Below are positions 43,997 to 53,846 of a stretch of DNA of 64,000 bases, in pieces. Each line of letters begins with the position of its first letter. The stretch's first letter is position 1. Both the position numbers and the translations under genes were made by a program. Location of the stretch: contig NZ_LOKX01000011.1 of the NCBI RefSeq assembly GCF_002211285.1, forward strand, positions 1-64,000, in the 5' to 3' direction. Below the pieces are notes generated by a model. It made no database searches. It worked only from the letters and a program-made list of their open reading frames with translations, and was not told the origin of the DNA. The DNA is from Rhizobium sp. R635. Its GTDB lineage: Bacteria; Pseudomonadota; Alphaproteobacteria; Rhizobiales; Rhizobiaceae.

Positions 43997-44665
43997 ATGG
44001 GCGAGTTCAACGGCATTCGCTGGGCTTATGATAAATACGAATTGATCGCCGACGGTATCGTCCACGGCGTCGGCCTCGTGCTGGCGCTGATCGGGGCTAC
44101 CGCGCTGATCTTCTACGCCACGGTCTGGAGTTCCTACGGCGAACTTGCCGCCGCCTGGATCTACAGCGTCGGGCTGGTGCTGACGCTCGCCATTTCCTTT
44201 TCCTACAATGCCTGGCCGGTCTCACGCACGAAATGGTATCTGCGCCGCCTCGATCATTCGGCAATCTTCGTCCTGATCGCCGCCACCTACACCCCGTTCC
44301 TCGAGCGCGGGGCGGACGATCCGCTGCTGATGTTCATGCTGGTCGCAATCTGGACGTTCGCGGCCGCCGGCATTTTCGTCAAATGCGCTTTCCCCGGGCG
44401 TTATGACCGTGTCGCCATTCTGCTCTACCTCGCCATGGGCTGGAGCGGAGTGCTGGTTGCCGAGCCGGTCGCTTCGCGCATTCCCTTCGCTTCGATGCTG
44501 CTGATCATCATCGGCGGCGTCATCTATTCGCTCGGCGTCATCTTCCATGTCTGGGAGAAGCTGCGCTTCCAGAACGCCATCTGGCATGGCTTCGTCGTTG
44601 CCGCCGCGGCGGTGCATTATTCGGCCGTCTTCACATGCTTCAGCTCCCCGGCGTCGGGTCTCTGA
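43997..44665 (+). CDS. Hemolysin III family (PAQR-type) membrane protein
   Basis: A 222-residue integral membrane protein with seven hydrophobic segments. Family motifs are DGIVHGVGLVLALIG near residue 18, SYNAWPVSRTKWYLRRLDHSAIFVLIAATYTPF near residues 73-105 and the final HGFVVAAAAVHYSAVF with conserved histidines. These proteins are related to PAQR receptors and are involved in membrane lipid or zinc homeostasis. It starts 172 bases after usp. It could belong to the same low-oxygen transcript, but the gap is long. Confidence 0.85.
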   Translation: MGEFNGIRWAYDKYELIADGIVHGVGLVLALIGATALIFYATVWSSYGELAAAWIYSVGLVLTLAISFSYNAWPVSRTKWYLRRLDHSAIFVLIAATYTPFLERGADDPLLMFMLVAIWTFAAAGIFVKCAFPGRYDRVAILLYLAMGWSGVLVAEPVASRIPFASMLLIIIGGVIYSLGVIFHVWEKLRFQNAIWHGFVVAAAAVHYSAVFTCFSSPASGL

Positions 44666-44765
44666 CCTGCGGCCTTGGCCCAAATCGTCCTCATGTCGCA
44701 TCGGCCGTTTACATCTGTCGAGGCGGAGCGTATGCCGCTTCGCAGACAATACGAGCCGGGCAATC

Positions 44766-45281
44766 ATGACAGACGCCGTCCTCATCCGCGACGCCAGCGA
44801 AGCCGACCTTTCCGCCATCCGCGATATCTACAATCACGCCGTCGAGCACACGACGGCAATCTGGAACGACACGCTGGTCGATCTCGAAAACCGGCTGGAA
44901 TGGTTCAGAGCCCGCAAGGCGCGCGGCTTTCCGGTCGTCGTTGCCGAAATATCAGGCAAGGTTGCAGGTTACGCCTCCTATGGCGACTGGCGAGCCTTCG
45001 ACGGCTACCGTCACACGGTCGAGCATTCCGTCTATGTCGACAAGGACTGCCGGGGCGCAGGCATCGGCGAACTCCTGATGCGCGAACTGATCGCGCGTGC
45101 CGCGGCCGGCAACATCCATGTGATGATCGCCGGTATCGAGGCGGAAAACACAGCCTCGATCAGGCTGCACGAAAAGCTCGGCTTTCGCATCGCCGGCAGA
45201 TTTTCCGAGGTCGGCACCAAGTTCGGCCGCTGGCTGGATCTCACCTGCATGGAACTCCGGCTGCCCGGGCGAACGGATTGA
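44766..45281 (+). CDS. GNAT acetyltransferase, phosphinothricin/methionine sulfone acetyltransferase-like
   Basis: A 171-residue GNAT protein. It has the start MTDAVLIRDASEADLSAIRD, the motif IYNHAVEHTTAIWNDTLVD of the Pat/MnaT subgroup, and the acetyl-CoA loop VYVDKDCRGAGIGELLMREL near residue 95. Members acetylate phosphinothricin or methionine sulfone/sulfoximine. The final codons (RLPGRTD-stop) lie inside the first copy of a 26-bp tandem repeat, so the very end of the protein may vary between strains. Confidence 0.85.
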   Translation: MTDAVLIRDASEADLSAIRDIYNHAVEHTTAIWNDTLVDLENRLEWFRARKARGFPVVVAEISGKVAGYASYGDWRAFDGYRHTVEHSVYVDKDCRGAGIGELLMRELIARAAAGNIHVMIAGIEAENTASIRLHEKLGFRIAGRFSEVGTKFGRWLDLTCMELRLPGRTD

Positions 45282-45334
45282 TCCGGCTGCCCGGGCGAAC
45301 GGATTGATCCGGCTGCCCCGGCGGACGGATTGAT
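45257..45334. repeat. Three tandem copies of a 26-bp repeat across the GNAT stop codon
   Basis: Units at 45257-45282, 45283-45308 and 45309-45334. The first two are identical and the third differs at two positions. Each begins CCGGCTGCCC and ends GGATTGAT. The first contains the gene's own stop codon, so the repeats expanded into the 3' untranslated region. Because 26 is not a multiple of three, extra copies do not extend the protein. Confidence 0.9.
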
Positions 45335-45449
45335 CCGCAAATCCATAGCGAGCGTTCGCCATCTTTTTATTGTAGTCTGAGCTGTGTAGAAATCAGAGCA
45401 GCCTGCTTCGCAGACGAAGCTTGAAAGCGTGACGGAGGTGAACAGTTCC

Positions 45450-46151
45450 ATGGCAATGCACAGATCGCCCTTCGGCCTCCTTGCCTTCGCCTTTCTCGCC
45501 TTTGCGCCGATCTCCACGCGTGCCGCCGATTGCGGCAGCACGGCCTCGCCGAAGCTCGACTGGCAGGATTGCACCAAGAAGAACCTGATGCTGCAGGGCA
45601 GCGATCTTGAAGGCGCCAATCTCTTCGGCACCGATTTTTCGCTGACCGATCTCGCCGGCGCCAACGTCAAGTCCGCCAATCTCGAAAAGGCGACGCTGGT
45701 GCGAGCCTCGCTCGAGGGGGCGCGTGCCGAAGGCGCCAACTTCGCCAAGATCGAGGCCTATCGCTCCAGCTTCGCCAATATCGTTGCCGAAGGCGCTTCC
45801 TTTGCCGGCGCCGAGCTGCAGCGCGCCAATTTCACCGGCGCCCGGCTTGCCGGAGCAAGCTTCGAAAAGGCCGAACTCGGCCGTGCCGATTTCGACAAGG
45901 CGGTGTTGACGGGGACGAAATTCTCCTTCGCCAACCTTTCCCGCGCCGATCTCTCCGGAGCGGCCTTCGAAGGCGCGGCCATATTCGATCGTGCGTTCAT
46001 GTTTCTCACTCGCATCGAAGGCCTGGATCTTTCGGCCGCAACCGGGCTCGAACAGGCGCAGATAGAACTGGCCTGCGGCGATGCCTCGACCAAACTGCCG
46101 GCTGGCCTGAGCACGCCGGCAAGCTGGCCGTGCCCTGCCGAGCACGAGTGA
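45450..46151 (+). CDS. Exported pentapeptide-repeat protein
   Basis: A 233-residue protein with a signal peptide (MAMHRSPFGLLAFAFLAFAP, cleavage near TRA-A). Tandem pentapeptide repeats A(D/N)LxX run from about residue 50 to 180 (SDLEGANLFGTDFSLTDLAG, ANVKSANLEKATLVRASLEG, ANFTGARLAGASFEKAELGR). These form a right-handed beta-helix. Cysteines near both ends (DCGS, DCTK; ACGD, PCPAE) may cap it. Function unknown; probably periplasmic. The start lies 10 bases after GGAGGT. Confidence 0.85.
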   Translation: MAMHRSPFGLLAFAFLAFAPISTRAADCGSTASPKLDWQDCTKKNLMLQGSDLEGANLFGTDFSLTDLAGANVKSANLEKATLVRASLEGARAEGANFAKIEAYRSSFANIVAEGASFAGAELQRANFTGARLAGASFEKAELGRADFDKAVLTGTKFSFANLSRADLSGAAFEGAAIFDRAFMFLTRIEGLDLSAATGLEQAQIELACGDASTKLPAGLSTPASWPCPAEHE

Positions 46152-46179
46152 TCGGGCCGGCTCGCGGCAGAGATCCGTC

Positions 46180-46731
46180 CTAGGTCCTATCCGTGATGTA
46201 GAGATAGAATTCCACCAGGCTGCCATCGGCGTTTCCCGCCTTGGCGAACTTTTCCCGCCGTCGATGCACCCGCTCCGCTACACGCTGCGACGGGATATTG
46301 TCGAGCCTCACGATGGAGACGATGCGCGCAAGGCCGAGGGTTTCAAGCGCGTAGTCTCGGCATGCGGTCGCCGCCTCGGCCGCATAGCCCTTGCCCCAAT
46401 GGTCGCGCCACAGGTGGTAGCCGATCTCGGGTTCCAGCCCCGCGGAGGTTTCCTGCAATGTGATGCCGCAATCACCGAGCAAGGCGCCGCTCTGCCGGTC
46501 CGTCACCGCCCAGAGGCCGAAATCGTGGCTGGCATAACTGTCGAAGGCGAGCCGCTGAAACCAGCGCGCGGTTTCATCGAAGCTCTTTATGCCGGGATAA
46601 TAGCGCATGCATTCGGCATCGCCGAAAATGCGGTGGAGAAACGGCAGGTCATCAGGCGTGATCTCCCGCAATGTCAGCCGGCCGGTCTTCAGGATGTTTC
46701 GCGACACGGTTTTCTCTTCCCTGAAAGACAT
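46180..46731 (-). CDS. GNAT acetyltransferase (RimJ/RimL-like)
   Basis: A 183-residue acetyltransferase with the RimJ/RimL layout: TGRLTLREITPDDLPFLHRI, RWFQRLAFDSYASHDFGLWA, EIGYHLWRDHWGKGYAAEAA (acetyl-CoA loop) and IVSIVRLDNIPSQRVAERV. It may acetylate a protein or a small molecule. There is only a weak ribosome-binding site at ATG 46731; the in-frame GTG ten codons in is an alternative. Confidence 0.8.
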   Translation of the reverse strand: MSFREEKTVSRNILKTGRLTLREITPDDLPFLHRIFGDAECMRYYPGIKSFDETARWFQRLAFDSYASHDFGLWAVTDRQSGALLGDCGITLQETSAGLEPEIGYHLWRDHWGKGYAAEAATACRDYALETLGLARIVSIVRLDNIPSQRVAERVHRRREKFAKAGNADGSLVEFYLYITDRT

Positions 46732-46789
46732 AAGAGGTCAGCGGCTCATCGCATTCGGATCAGCCGCTTGCCGATGGCAGAACAGGCGC

Positions 46790-47203
46790 TTACTTCCCAG
46801 CCTCGAACACCATGGCGTGGCCATTGATGCAGTAGCGCAGGCCGGTCGGCGGCGGGCCGTCGGGGAAGACGTGGCCGAGATGGGCTTCGCAGGTGCCGCA
46901 GCGGATTTCGGTGCGCACCATGCCGTAGGTCGTATCGCGATATTCGGTCACGGCATCGGGCGATACCGCTTCGAAATAGCTCGGCCAGCCGCAACCGGCA
47001 TCGAATTTCGTGTCGGAGCGGAAAAGCGGCGCGTTGCAACCGACGCAGCGGTAAAGTCCCGTCTCGAAGGAATCCCAGTAGGGTCCGGTGAAAGCGCGCT
47101 CCGTGCCGTGCTGGCGCGTGATGCGATATTGCTCGGGGGTGAGCTGCTCCTTCCATTCGGCATCGGTCTTGTGGATCTTCGGAGTGGTTGCAGTTTCGGA
47201 CAT
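46790..47203 (-). CDS. msrB: Peptide methionine (R)-S-oxide reductase MsrB
   Basis: A 137-residue enzyme that reduces methionine R-sulfoxide in proteins. The zinc-binding cysteines are in CVGCNAPLF near residue 52 and [12 protein letters not shown] near residue 101. The family motif [11 protein letters not shown] is near residue 71, and the catalytic cysteine is in [13 protein letters not shown] near residue 124. It has no signal peptide, so it is cytoplasmic. The start at 47203 has AAGGAG upstream. Confidence 0.95.
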   Translation of the reverse strand: MSETATTPKIHKTDAEWKEQLTPEQYRITRQHGTERAFTGPYWDSFETGLYRCVGCNAPLFRSDTKFDAGCGWPSYFEAVSPDAVTEYRDTTYGMVRTEIRCGTCEAHLGHVFPDGPPPTGLRYCINGHAMVFEAGK

Positions 47204-47393
47204 GGCGTGCTCCTTTTGCCGAGGGGCGGTTCCGTTTCGCAAGAAAATGTGGTGCCTCCCCCTCACTTCATCAAGGCTGCGGCGCAGCGCCAGGAGATTC
47301 GCGGCATAGCGCAATTGGGGGAAGACGTTTGCTTTTACATCCGTTAGGAATTTTCCGTTAGGGTTAATGTGACGTGCATTGGAGAAACCACTG

Positions 47394-47609
47394 GTGTTTG
47401 AAACCGTAATCTTCCTGCTTTATGGCCTGGTAGCCGCAGCCGCCATGGTGGTCACGATGTTGGAAGGCTGGGCCAACCATGACGGTTTGACACTCTATCG
47501 TCTCGCCGGGCTCATCGCCTGTTTGCTCTGGCCGCTGACGCTTTTGCTCTTCCTCCTGCACGGCTGCGTCGCGCGGCTGCTGACACGTTTTTCCCGTCGG
47601 ATGGCCTGA
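47394..47609 (+). CDS. Small membrane protein, unknown function
   Basis: A 71-residue protein with two hydrophobic helices ([20 protein letters not shown] near the start and [19 protein letters not shown] later) and a basic C-terminus ([11 protein letters not shown]). I chose GTG 47394, which has GGAG nine bases upstream; TTG 47379 is an in-frame alternative. It matches no family I know and lies between msrB and the mrp operon. Confidence 0.55.
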   Translation: MFETVIFLLYGLVAAAAMVVTMLEGWANHDGLTLYRLAGLIACLLWPLTLLLFLLHGCVARLLTRFSRRMA

Positions 47610-47738
47610 ACGGTTTCCGATACGCTCGTGCAGTTTCGCCCTGTGATCGAAATTGCTTGAGAGGTCCTACCATTTCGCCTAAGTCAGAGACAGGCCGATT
47701 TTCGCTGGCCTTCGTCTATTGCCGGTAGAGGAGGAGAC

Positions 47739-50105
47739 ATGGCCGATGTCACGGCTCTGACATTTCTGGCCTTGTGTCTGCCGCTCGCCGGCGCTCTTGC
47801 CGCTCCCTTCGTCATCCGTGCCTTTGGCGCAAACGGCGCCTGGTTCCTGGCGATTGCTCCTTTCCTTGCCTTCCTGCATTTCCTGCGTTTCGTTCCCGCT
47901 GTCGCGCGTGGCGAGGTCGTTACCGGCGGCTATTTCTGGGTGCCGAGCTTCAACCTCTCTTTCTCATGGTTTCTCGATGGCCTGTCGCTGGCTTTCGCGC
48001 TTCTGATCACCGGTATCGGCACCCTGATCGTTCTCTATGCCGGCGGCTACCTCAAAGGTCATAAGGATCAGGGCCGCTTCTTCTCCTTCATCTTCCTCTT
48101 CATGGGGGCGATGCTCGGTGTCGTCGTGTCCGACAGCTTCCTGATGTTCTTCATCTTCTGGGAACTGACGTCGATCACCTCCTTCCTGCTGATCGGCTTC
48201 GACCATGAGCGCGAGGCGGCTCGCCGCGCCGCACTGCAGGCTTTGGTCGTCACCGGTGGGGGAGGGCTCTGCCTCTTGGCCGGCCTGCTGCTCCTCTGGA
48301 ACATATCGGGCGTCACCGAGATGTCGCAGCTGATCCGATCGGGCGATGCCGTGCGCGAAAGCCCGCTTTATCTCGCTGCCCTCATCCTGGTCCTCGGCGG
48401 CGCCTTCACCAAGTCGGCGCAGTTTCCCTTTCATTTCTGGCTGCCGAACGCCATGGAGGCGCCGACGCCGGTGTCGGCCTATCTGCATTCGGCCACCATG
48501 GTGAAAGCAGGCGTCTATCTGCTGATGCGGCTCAATCCCGTCATGGGAGCGACGCCTGCCTGGGAAGTCCTGCTGCCCTTCTTCGGCGGGCTGACGCTGG
48601 TGGTCGGAACAGCGCTCGCCATCCGCCAGACCGACCTGAAGCTGAAGCTCGCCTATACCACCGTCTCCTCCCTCGGCCTGCTCGTCATGCTGATCGGCTT
48701 CGGTTCGGATCATGCGGTGGCGGCGGCGGCGCTCTATCTGGTGGCGCATTCGCTGTTCAAGGGTGCGCTCTTCATGGTCGCCGGCATCATCGATCACGAG
48801 ACCGGCACGCGCGATATCACCAGATTGCGCGGTCTGAGGCGGACGATGCCGCTGACATGGATTACGGCCCTTGCCGCGGCACTCTCCATGGCCGGCCTGC
48901 CGCCCTTCTTCGGCTTCCTCGCCAAGGAGGAGATCTATACGGCGCTTCTCGGCGGCAATCTCCGCGCGCTGACCTTTACGTCGATCGCGGTCTTCGGCAA
49001 TGCGCTGATGTTCGCCGTCGCTTTCGCCGTGGCGCTGAAACCTTTCCTCGGCCAGCCGATGGAGACGCCGAAACATCCGCACGAGGCCCCTGCGCTGCTC
49101 TGGCTCGGCCCCGCTGTTCTGGCCGTTCTCGGGCCGCTCGCCGCGATCTTTTCGGCCTTCACCCACGCCGGCATATCTTCGCCCATCGCTGCCGCCATCC
49201 GCCAGACGCCTGTCGATATCGATATTTCGCTTGTGCCGCATGTCGGCCTGCCGCTGCTGCTTTCCGTCCTGACCGTGCTCTTCGGCATCGGTGTCTATTG
49301 GCAGCTGGATCGCGCCCGTTTCCTGATGGCCGTCTTGCTGCGCGCGGCCGGTCCCGGGCCGGATCATGGCTTCGACGTCGCCGTATCCGGTCTTGTTCGC
49401 TTCGCCGGCCGCCTCATGCATGTTCTCCAGCCGGGGCGGCTCGAGATCTATGTCACCTGTACCTTCCTCTGTGTCGCCGCCATCCTCATCATTCCCCTGG
49501 CGGCCTATGATGAGCTGCCGCGTCTTCCCGCCTGGCCGGCCGACGTCAGGCTGCATGAATGGGCCGTCTTCCTGATCGCCGCCTTGGGCCTTGCCGCTGT
49601 CCTCGTTGCCCGCGACCGGCTGACGGCTGTGGTCTCTCTTGGCATCCAGGGCTTCGCCGTCGCCGTCATCTTCCTGTTGTTCGGCGCGCCGGATCTGTCC
49701 TTCACGCAATTCATGGTCGAAACTCTTTCGGTCGTCATCCTCGCGCTCGTCATGACCAGGCTTCGGCTCTCCCCCGCCGATCATCGCCCTATGGCCGGCA
49801 GGCTTTTCGACGGCGCGATCGCGCTCGCCTGCGGCCTCGGCTTTACGCTTTTGCTGATGCGGGCGACGCAAGCGCCGTTCAACGACGCGCTGACGGTCTT
49901 CTTCAATAGCTATTCCAAATCGATTGCCCATGGCGCCAACGTCGTCAACGTCATCATCGTCGATTTCCGCGGCACCGACACGCTCGGCGAAATCGCCGTC
50001 GTCGCCGTCACCGGCCTCGCCATCCTGGCGCTGATCCGCATCCGCGCCGGTACGGAGCGCAAGCTTGCCGCCAATGATCCGGATGCGGTGGGGGCAGGAG
50101 AGTGA
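47739..50105 (+). CDS. mrpA: Mrp Na+/H+ antiporter subunit A
   Basis: A 788-residue polytopic subunit related to complex I subunit NuoL. It has around 20 membrane helices; key proton-path motifs include [18 protein letters not shown] near residue 146 and [35 protein letters not shown] near residues 224-258, and the C-terminal MbhE/DUF4040-like part includes [19 protein letters not shown]. It is the first gene of a complete mrpABCDEFG operon that exchanges cytoplasmic Na+ or K+ for protons and supports salt and alkali tolerance. The start has GAGGAGGAG upstream. Confidence 0.95.
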   Translation: MADVTALTFLALCLPLAGALAAPFVIRAFGANGAWFLAIAPFLAFLHFLRFVPAVARGEVVTGGYFWVPSFNLSFSWFLDGLSLAFALLITGIGTLIVLYAGGYLKGHKDQGRFFSFIFLFMGAMLGVVVSDSFLMFFIFWELTSITSFLLIGFDHEREAARRAALQALVVTGGGGLCLLAGLLLLWNISGVTEMSQLIRSGDAVRESPLYLAALILVLGGAFTKSAQFPFHFWLPNAMEAPTPVSAYLHSATMVKAGVYLLMRLNPVMGATPAWEVLLPFFGGLTLVVGTALAIRQTDLKLKLAYTTVSSLGLLVMLIGFGSDHAVAAAALYLVAHSLFKGALFMVAGIIDHETGTRDITRLRGLRRTMPLTWITALAAALSMAGLPPFFGFLAKEEIYTALLGGNLRALTFTSIAVFGNALMFAVAFAVALKPFLGQPMETPKHPHEAPALLWLGPAVLAVLGPLAAIFSAFTHAGISSPIAAAIRQTPVDIDISLVPHVGLPLLLSVLTVLFGIGVYWQLDRARFLMAVLLRAAGPGPDHGFDVAVSGLVRFAGRLMHVLQPGRLEIYVTCTFLCVAAILIIPLAAYDELPRLPAWPADVRLHEWAVFLIAALGLAAVLVARDRLTAVVSLGIQGFAVAVIFLLFGAPDLSFTQFMVETLSVVILALVMTRLRLSPADHRPMAGRLFDGAIALACGLGFTLLLMRATQAPFNDALTVFFNSYSKSIAHGANVVNVIIVDFRGTDTLGEIAVVAVTGLAILALIRIRAGTERKLAANDPDAVGAGE

Positions 50106-50109
50106 TCCC

Positions 50110-50529
50110 GTGAACACCCTCATCTTCCGCACCGTCGCCCCGTTCCTCACCGCGCTGATGCTGCTGTTTTCCGTCTTCGTGCTGCTGCGCGGCCACAACG
50201 AGCCGGGCGGCGGCTTCATCGGCGGCCTGATCGCCGCCTCGGGACTGGCGATCTACGGCATTGCCCGCGGTGTTGCCGCCGTTCGCCGCGCGCTCTTCTT
50301 TCATCCGCTGACGATCGCCGGCGCCGGCTTGCTGCTGTCGACCATCGCGGGCCTTCTTTCCATCCCCTTTGGTGTTCCCTTCATGACCGGCCTCTGGGTC
50401 TATCCGAGCCTCCTGGGCACCGAGGTGCCGCTGTCGAGCGTGCTGCTCTTCGATGTCGGCGTCTATCTCGTCGTGCTCGGCGCCATCACCTCGATTGCGC
50501 TGGCGCTCGAGGAAAAGGAGGTGGAGTGA
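50110..50529 (+). CDS. mrpB: Mrp antiporter subunit B
   Basis: A 139-residue subunit with four membrane helices and the family motif [20 protein letters not shown] near residue 26. The start is GTG 50110, four bases after the mrpA stop, with AGGAG within the end of mrpA. The next gene starts at its last base. Confidence 0.93.
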   Translation: MNTLIFRTVAPFLTALMLLFSVFVLLRGHNEPGGGFIGGLIAASGLAIYGIARGVAAVRRALFFHPLTIAGAGLLLSTIAGLLSIPFGVPFMTGLWVYPSLLGTEVPLSSVLLFDVGVYLVVLGAITSIALALEEKEVE

Positions 50530-50906
50530 TGGAACCGCTTCTGGCAATCCTCGTCGGCCTGTTCTTCGCCGCCGCCATCTATCTGATGCTGTCGAAATTC
50601 TCGATCCGCATCATGCTCGGCATCGCCATCCTCGGCAATGCGGTCAATCTCCTGCTCTTTACATCAGGCCGGTTGACCAGCGAGGTGCCGCCGATCATCC
50701 CGGCCGGTCTCGACGCCCTGCCGTCAGGCACGGCGAACCCGTTGCCGCAGGCGCTCATCCTGACGGCGATCGTCATTTCCTTCTCTTTCCTGGCCTTCCT
50801 GCTGGTGCTGACCTACCGCGCCTATCAGGACCTCGGCACCGACGACACCAGTGAAATGCACGCCGCCGAGCCGGACGACCGGCCGCTGCCACCGTTGGGG
50901 TATTGA
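50529..50906 (+). CDS. mrpC: Mrp antiporter subunit C
   Basis: A 125-residue NuoK-like subunit with three membrane helices: LLAILVGLFFAAAIYLMLSK, IMLGIAILGNAVNLLLFTSG and ALILTAIVISFSFLAFLLVL (with the conserved DPLPQALVLTAIVI-type motif as NPLPQALILTAIVI). It overlaps the mrpB stop by one base. A 240-base repeat-filled gap follows before mrpD, which is unusual. Confidence 0.93.
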   Translation: MEPLLAILVGLFFAAAIYLMLSKFSIRIMLGIAILGNAVNLLLFTSGRLTSEVPPIIPAGLDALPSGTANPLPQALILTAIVISFSFLAFLLVLTYRAYQDLGTDDTSEMHAAEPDDRPLPPLGY

Positions 50907-50949
50907 GGATGGACGTGGAAGTTTTGGCTGAAGCTCGGCAGGCGGCCTC

Positions 50950-51110
50950 CCTCTTCTCCCCAGCGGGGAGAAGGTGCCCGTCAGGGCGGATGAGGGGGGC
51001 GAGGAGCGATTGCGACGAGCGTCCGCAGCGCGAGCGAAGGACAGCGCGTGCCGTGCCGCCCCCCTCATCCGACCCTTCGGGCCACCTTCTCCCCGCTGGG
51101 GAGAAGAGGG
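50950..51110. repeat. RIME-like inverted repeat pair inside the mrp operon
   Basis: One unit (CTCTTCTCCCCAGCGGGGAG, AGGGCGGATGAGGGGGGC) lies at about 50950-51001, and a second in opposite orientation (CCCCCCTCATCCG, CTTCTCCCCGCTGGGGAGAAG) at about 51059-51110, with a 57-base spacer. Together they can fold into a large cruciform or hairpin RNA between mrpC and mrpD, genes that in other operons are adjacent or overlapping. Confidence 0.85.
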
Positions 51111-51146
51111 AGCAAGGCGTGCCGAGCGGAAAAGAAGTCTGATTGC

Positions 51147-52697
51147 ATGGCCGCTCCAATCACCATAGATCTCTCCGCCGCCCTGATCACCGCCCCGGTG
51201 CCGATCGGCCATTGGCTGGTCATCCTGCCGGTCGTCCATTGCATCGCGCTCGGCGCCATCTTGCTGATGGTGCGCGCCCATCCGCGTCTGCAGGGCTGGC
51301 TTGCCATATCAGGCCTTACGCTGCTGGTCGTCATGGATGCGGCGCTGCTTGCCAAAGTCGCTGCGGAGGGGCCGCTGACCATGGTCATGGGGCGCTGGCT
51401 GCCGCCCTTCGGCATCGCCTTCACCGTCGATCTCTTCGGCGCGCTGATGGCGTTCACCGCAGCCCTTGCCGCGCTCGCTGCCGGCATCTATGCGCTGGCC
51501 GATATCGGTGAAAGCGGCCGGCGGTACGGTTTCTTCCCGCTGCTGATGCTGCTGATGGCGGGCGTCACCGGTGCTTTTCTCACCGGCGACGTCTTCAATC
51601 TCTACGTCTGGTTCGAGGTGCTGCTGATCTCCTCCTTCGGGCTGATCATTCTCGGCTCCGAGCGTGAACAGATCGACGGGGCGCTGAGATATGCGGTGCT
51701 CAATCTCATCGCCACGACGCTGTTCCTGATCGGCGTCGGCATTCTTTATGCCGCCTTCGGCACGCTCAACATGGCCGACATCGCGGCAAGGGCCAAGGAT
51801 TTGCGCGGCACGGCGCCGCTGATGGCGCTGGCAGGCCTCTTCCTGCTCGCCTTCGGCATGAAGGCGGCGGCGTTTCCGGTCAATTTCTGGCTGCCCGCCG
51901 CCTACCATACGCCGCGCATCGTCGTCTCGGCGCTGTTTGCCGGCCTGCTCACCAAGGTCGGCATTTACGCTCTGATCCGGGTGATGGTCATGCTGCTGCC
52001 GGTGGAACGGGAGGAACTGAGCCTCGTCATCGCGCTTGCCGCGGCCGCGACCATTCTGGTCGGCGCGCTCGGCGCGCTTGCCGAAAACGATATCCGCAGG
52101 CTGTTCGGCTATGTCGTCATATCGGGAATCGGCAACATGCTCGCCGGCGTCGCAGTCGGCAGCCCCGGCGGCATCGGCGGTGCGATCTTCTATGCCCTCC
52201 ATTCCATCGTGCTGATGACCGCGCTCTACCTCGCAGCCGGCGAGATCGCCCGGCGGGGCGGCGGCTTTTCGTTGTCGGCCTTGGGCGGGCTCTACCGGCA
52301 AAGCGGCGGCTTTGCCGCGCTGTCTCTCGTGCTATTCCTGGCGGCCTGCGGCCTTCCGCCCTTTTCCGGTTTTTGGCCGAAGGTCATGCTCGTCAAGGCG
52401 TCGCTCGACAGCGGCGCCTGGTGGCTTGCAGCCTCGATCCTTGCGGGAGGTTTTCTGATGACCATCGTCTTCGGCCGCCTCTTCCTGCTCGCCTATTGGC
52501 GTCCCGCGCCGATGGTGCTCGCCCCGTCCCGGGCGTGCTGGCGCACCGGCCTGTCGCTTGCCGTGCTGACGGCACTGACCATCGGCTTCGGCATTCTGCC
52601 GGAACAACTGCTGAAACTGTCGCAATCGGCCGCCGCCGGCATTGTCGATCCGCAGGCCTATCTTCACTCGGTCTTCCCGGAAGGAAGTACGCCGTGA
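51147..52697 (+). CDS. mrpD: Mrp antiporter subunit D
   Basis: A 516-residue NuoM/NuoN-like subunit with about 14 helices. Motifs include [20 protein letters not shown] near residue 153, [19 protein letters not shown] near residue 238 (the lysine of the proton channel) and [20 protein letters not shown]. It works with MrpA in ion exchange. ATG 51147 has only a weak ribosome-binding site, probably because the repeat pair separates it from mrpC. It overlaps mrpE by four bases. Confidence 0.94.
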   Translation: MAAPITIDLSAALITAPVPIGHWLVILPVVHCIALGAILLMVRAHPRLQGWLAISGLTLLVVMDAALLAKVAAEGPLTMVMGRWLPPFGIAFTVDLFGALMAFTAALAALAAGIYALADIGESGRRYGFFPLLMLLMAGVTGAFLTGDVFNLYVWFEVLLISSFGLIILGSEREQIDGALRYAVLNLIATTLFLIGVGILYAAFGTLNMADIAARAKDLRGTAPLMALAGLFLLAFGMKAAAFPVNFWLPAAYHTPRIVVSALFAGLLTKVGIYALIRVMVMLLPVEREELSLVIALAAAATILVGALGALAENDIRRLFGYVVISGIGNMLAGVAVGSPGGIGGAIFYALHSIVLMTALYLAAGEIARRGGGFSLSALGGLYRQSGGFAALSLVLFLAACGLPPFSGFWPKVMLVKASLDSGAWWLAASILAGGFLMTIVFGRLFLLAYWRPAPMVLAPSRACWRTGLSLAVLTALTIGFGILPEQLLKLSQSAAAGIVDPQAYLHSVFPEGSTP

Positions 52698-53167
52698 TCG
52701 TCTTCCTCTTCAATCTGCTGCTTGCCATTGCCTGGGTCGCCGTCACCGGCAGCGCCTCGCTGCTCAACCTCATCTTCGGCTTCCTGCTTGGGACCCTGGC
52801 GCTCATCATCATTCGCGAGCCCTTCGGGAGCAGAGGATATCTGCGCCGCGCCCGTCTGGTGCTGTCGCTTGCCGCTTTGTTCCTGAAGGAGTTGTCGCTG
52901 TCGGCTTGGAAGGTCACGCTCACCGTTCTCTCGCCCGATATGAAGCTGAAGCCCGGCATCTTCGCCTTTCCGCTGACGGTCACGAGCGATTTCGAGATCA
53001 CACTGCTCGCAAACCTCATCACGCTGACGCCGGGCACGCTTTCGGTCGATGTCTCCACAGATCGCCGCACGCTCTATGTCCACGCGCTCGATTGTTCCGA
53101 TCCGGAAGCGACGAGGCGGGACATTGCCAACGGTTTCGAACGCAAGATCATGGAGGCCTTCCGGTGA
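52694..53167 (+). CDS. mrpE: Mrp antiporter subunit E
   Basis: A 157-residue subunit with two or three N-terminal membrane helices ([35 protein letters not shown]) and a cytoplasmic domain with [35 protein letters not shown] and [12 protein letters not shown]. It starts with GTG at 52694 overlapping the mrpD stop (GTGA). Confidence 0.93.
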   Translation: MIVFLFNLLLAIAWVAVTGSASLLNLIFGFLLGTLALIIIREPFGSRGYLRRARLVLSLAALFLKELSLSAWKVTLTVLSPDMKLKPGIFAFPLTVTSDFEITLLANLITLTPGTLSVDVSTDRRTLYVHALDCSDPEATRRDIANGFERKIMEAFR

Positions 53168-53517
53168 TTACGCCCGACACAATCATCGCGGCCGCATCGT
53201 CGGCCGCACTCGTCATCCTGAGCCTGGCGCTGCTTCTGACCGTCTGGCGCGTCATTGCCGGGCCGACCCTGCCGGACCGCATCCTCGCTCTCGACATGCT
53301 GACCGGCATAGCCATCGGTTTCATCGCCGTCATTGCGGTCAAAACAGGCTTTTCGCTCTATATCGATATCGCCATCGCGCTCGGCCTCGTCGGCTTCCTC
53401 GCAACTGTCGCTTTCGCCCGTTTCTTGCTGTCGCGCGGCAGCATCAAATCTGCGCCTTCCGCATCCGCGGCAAAAATTGACGCGAAGACCCGTCGGGCAG
53501 GGAGGAAGCGCAAATGA
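53164..53517 (+). CDS. mrpF: Mrp antiporter subunit F
   Basis: A 117-residue subunit with three helices and the motif [20 protein letters not shown] near residue 31. It starts with GTG 53164, overlapping mrpE by four bases. The C-terminus is long and basic ([19 protein letters not shown]). Confidence 0.93.
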   Translation: MITPDTIIAAASSAALVILSLALLLTVWRVIAGPTLPDRILALDMLTGIAIGFIAVIAVKTGFSLYIDIAIALGLVGFLATVAFARFLLSRGSIKSAPSASAAKIDAKTRRAGRKRK

Positions 53518-53846
53518 TCGATTTCATCGTTGCCGTCATCACAGCTCTGCTCCTCATAACAGGCGCGCTCTTTGCTCTGTCAGCGGCGATCGGGCTGATC
53601 AGGTTGCCTGATCTCTATACGCGCATGCACTCGGCCTCGAAGGCGGGCACGGTCGGCTCCGGCCTGCTGCTCTTTGCCGCCGGCCTTTATTCGCAAGAAC
53701 CGGCGATTCTCGTCCGCGCCATTGCCGGCTTCGTTTTCTTCTTGCTGACGGCCCCTGTATCGGCCCATCTGCTCGCGAGAGCGGCTCACCGTTCGGGATA
53801 TGATCTTGGCGGCATTTCGGTGCGTGATGATATGCGCAAGCGCTGA
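53514..53846 (+). CDS. mrpG: Mrp antiporter subunit G
   Basis: A 110-residue subunit with three helices and the signature [20 protein letters not shown] near residue 26, followed by [17 protein letters not shown]. It starts at ATG 53514, overlapping mrpF by four bases, and closes the operon. I found no clear terminator after it. Confidence 0.93.
   Translation: MIDFIVAVITALLLITGALFALSAAIGLIRLPDLYTRMHSASKAGTVGSGLLLFAAGLYSQEPAILVRAIAGFVFFLLTAPVSAHLLARAAHRSGYDLGGISVRDDMRKR

Noticed and set aside
47964..50219. A 751-codon minus-strand open frame
   Set aside because: It is antisense to mrpA. The composition (extreme D, E, R, Q, H) is that of a shadow frame.
50950..51110. Repeats considered as a CRISPR array or an insertion sequence end
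   Set aside because: Only two inverted copies with no regular spacers and no transposase gene; they match intergenic palindromic repeats found elsewhere in the window.
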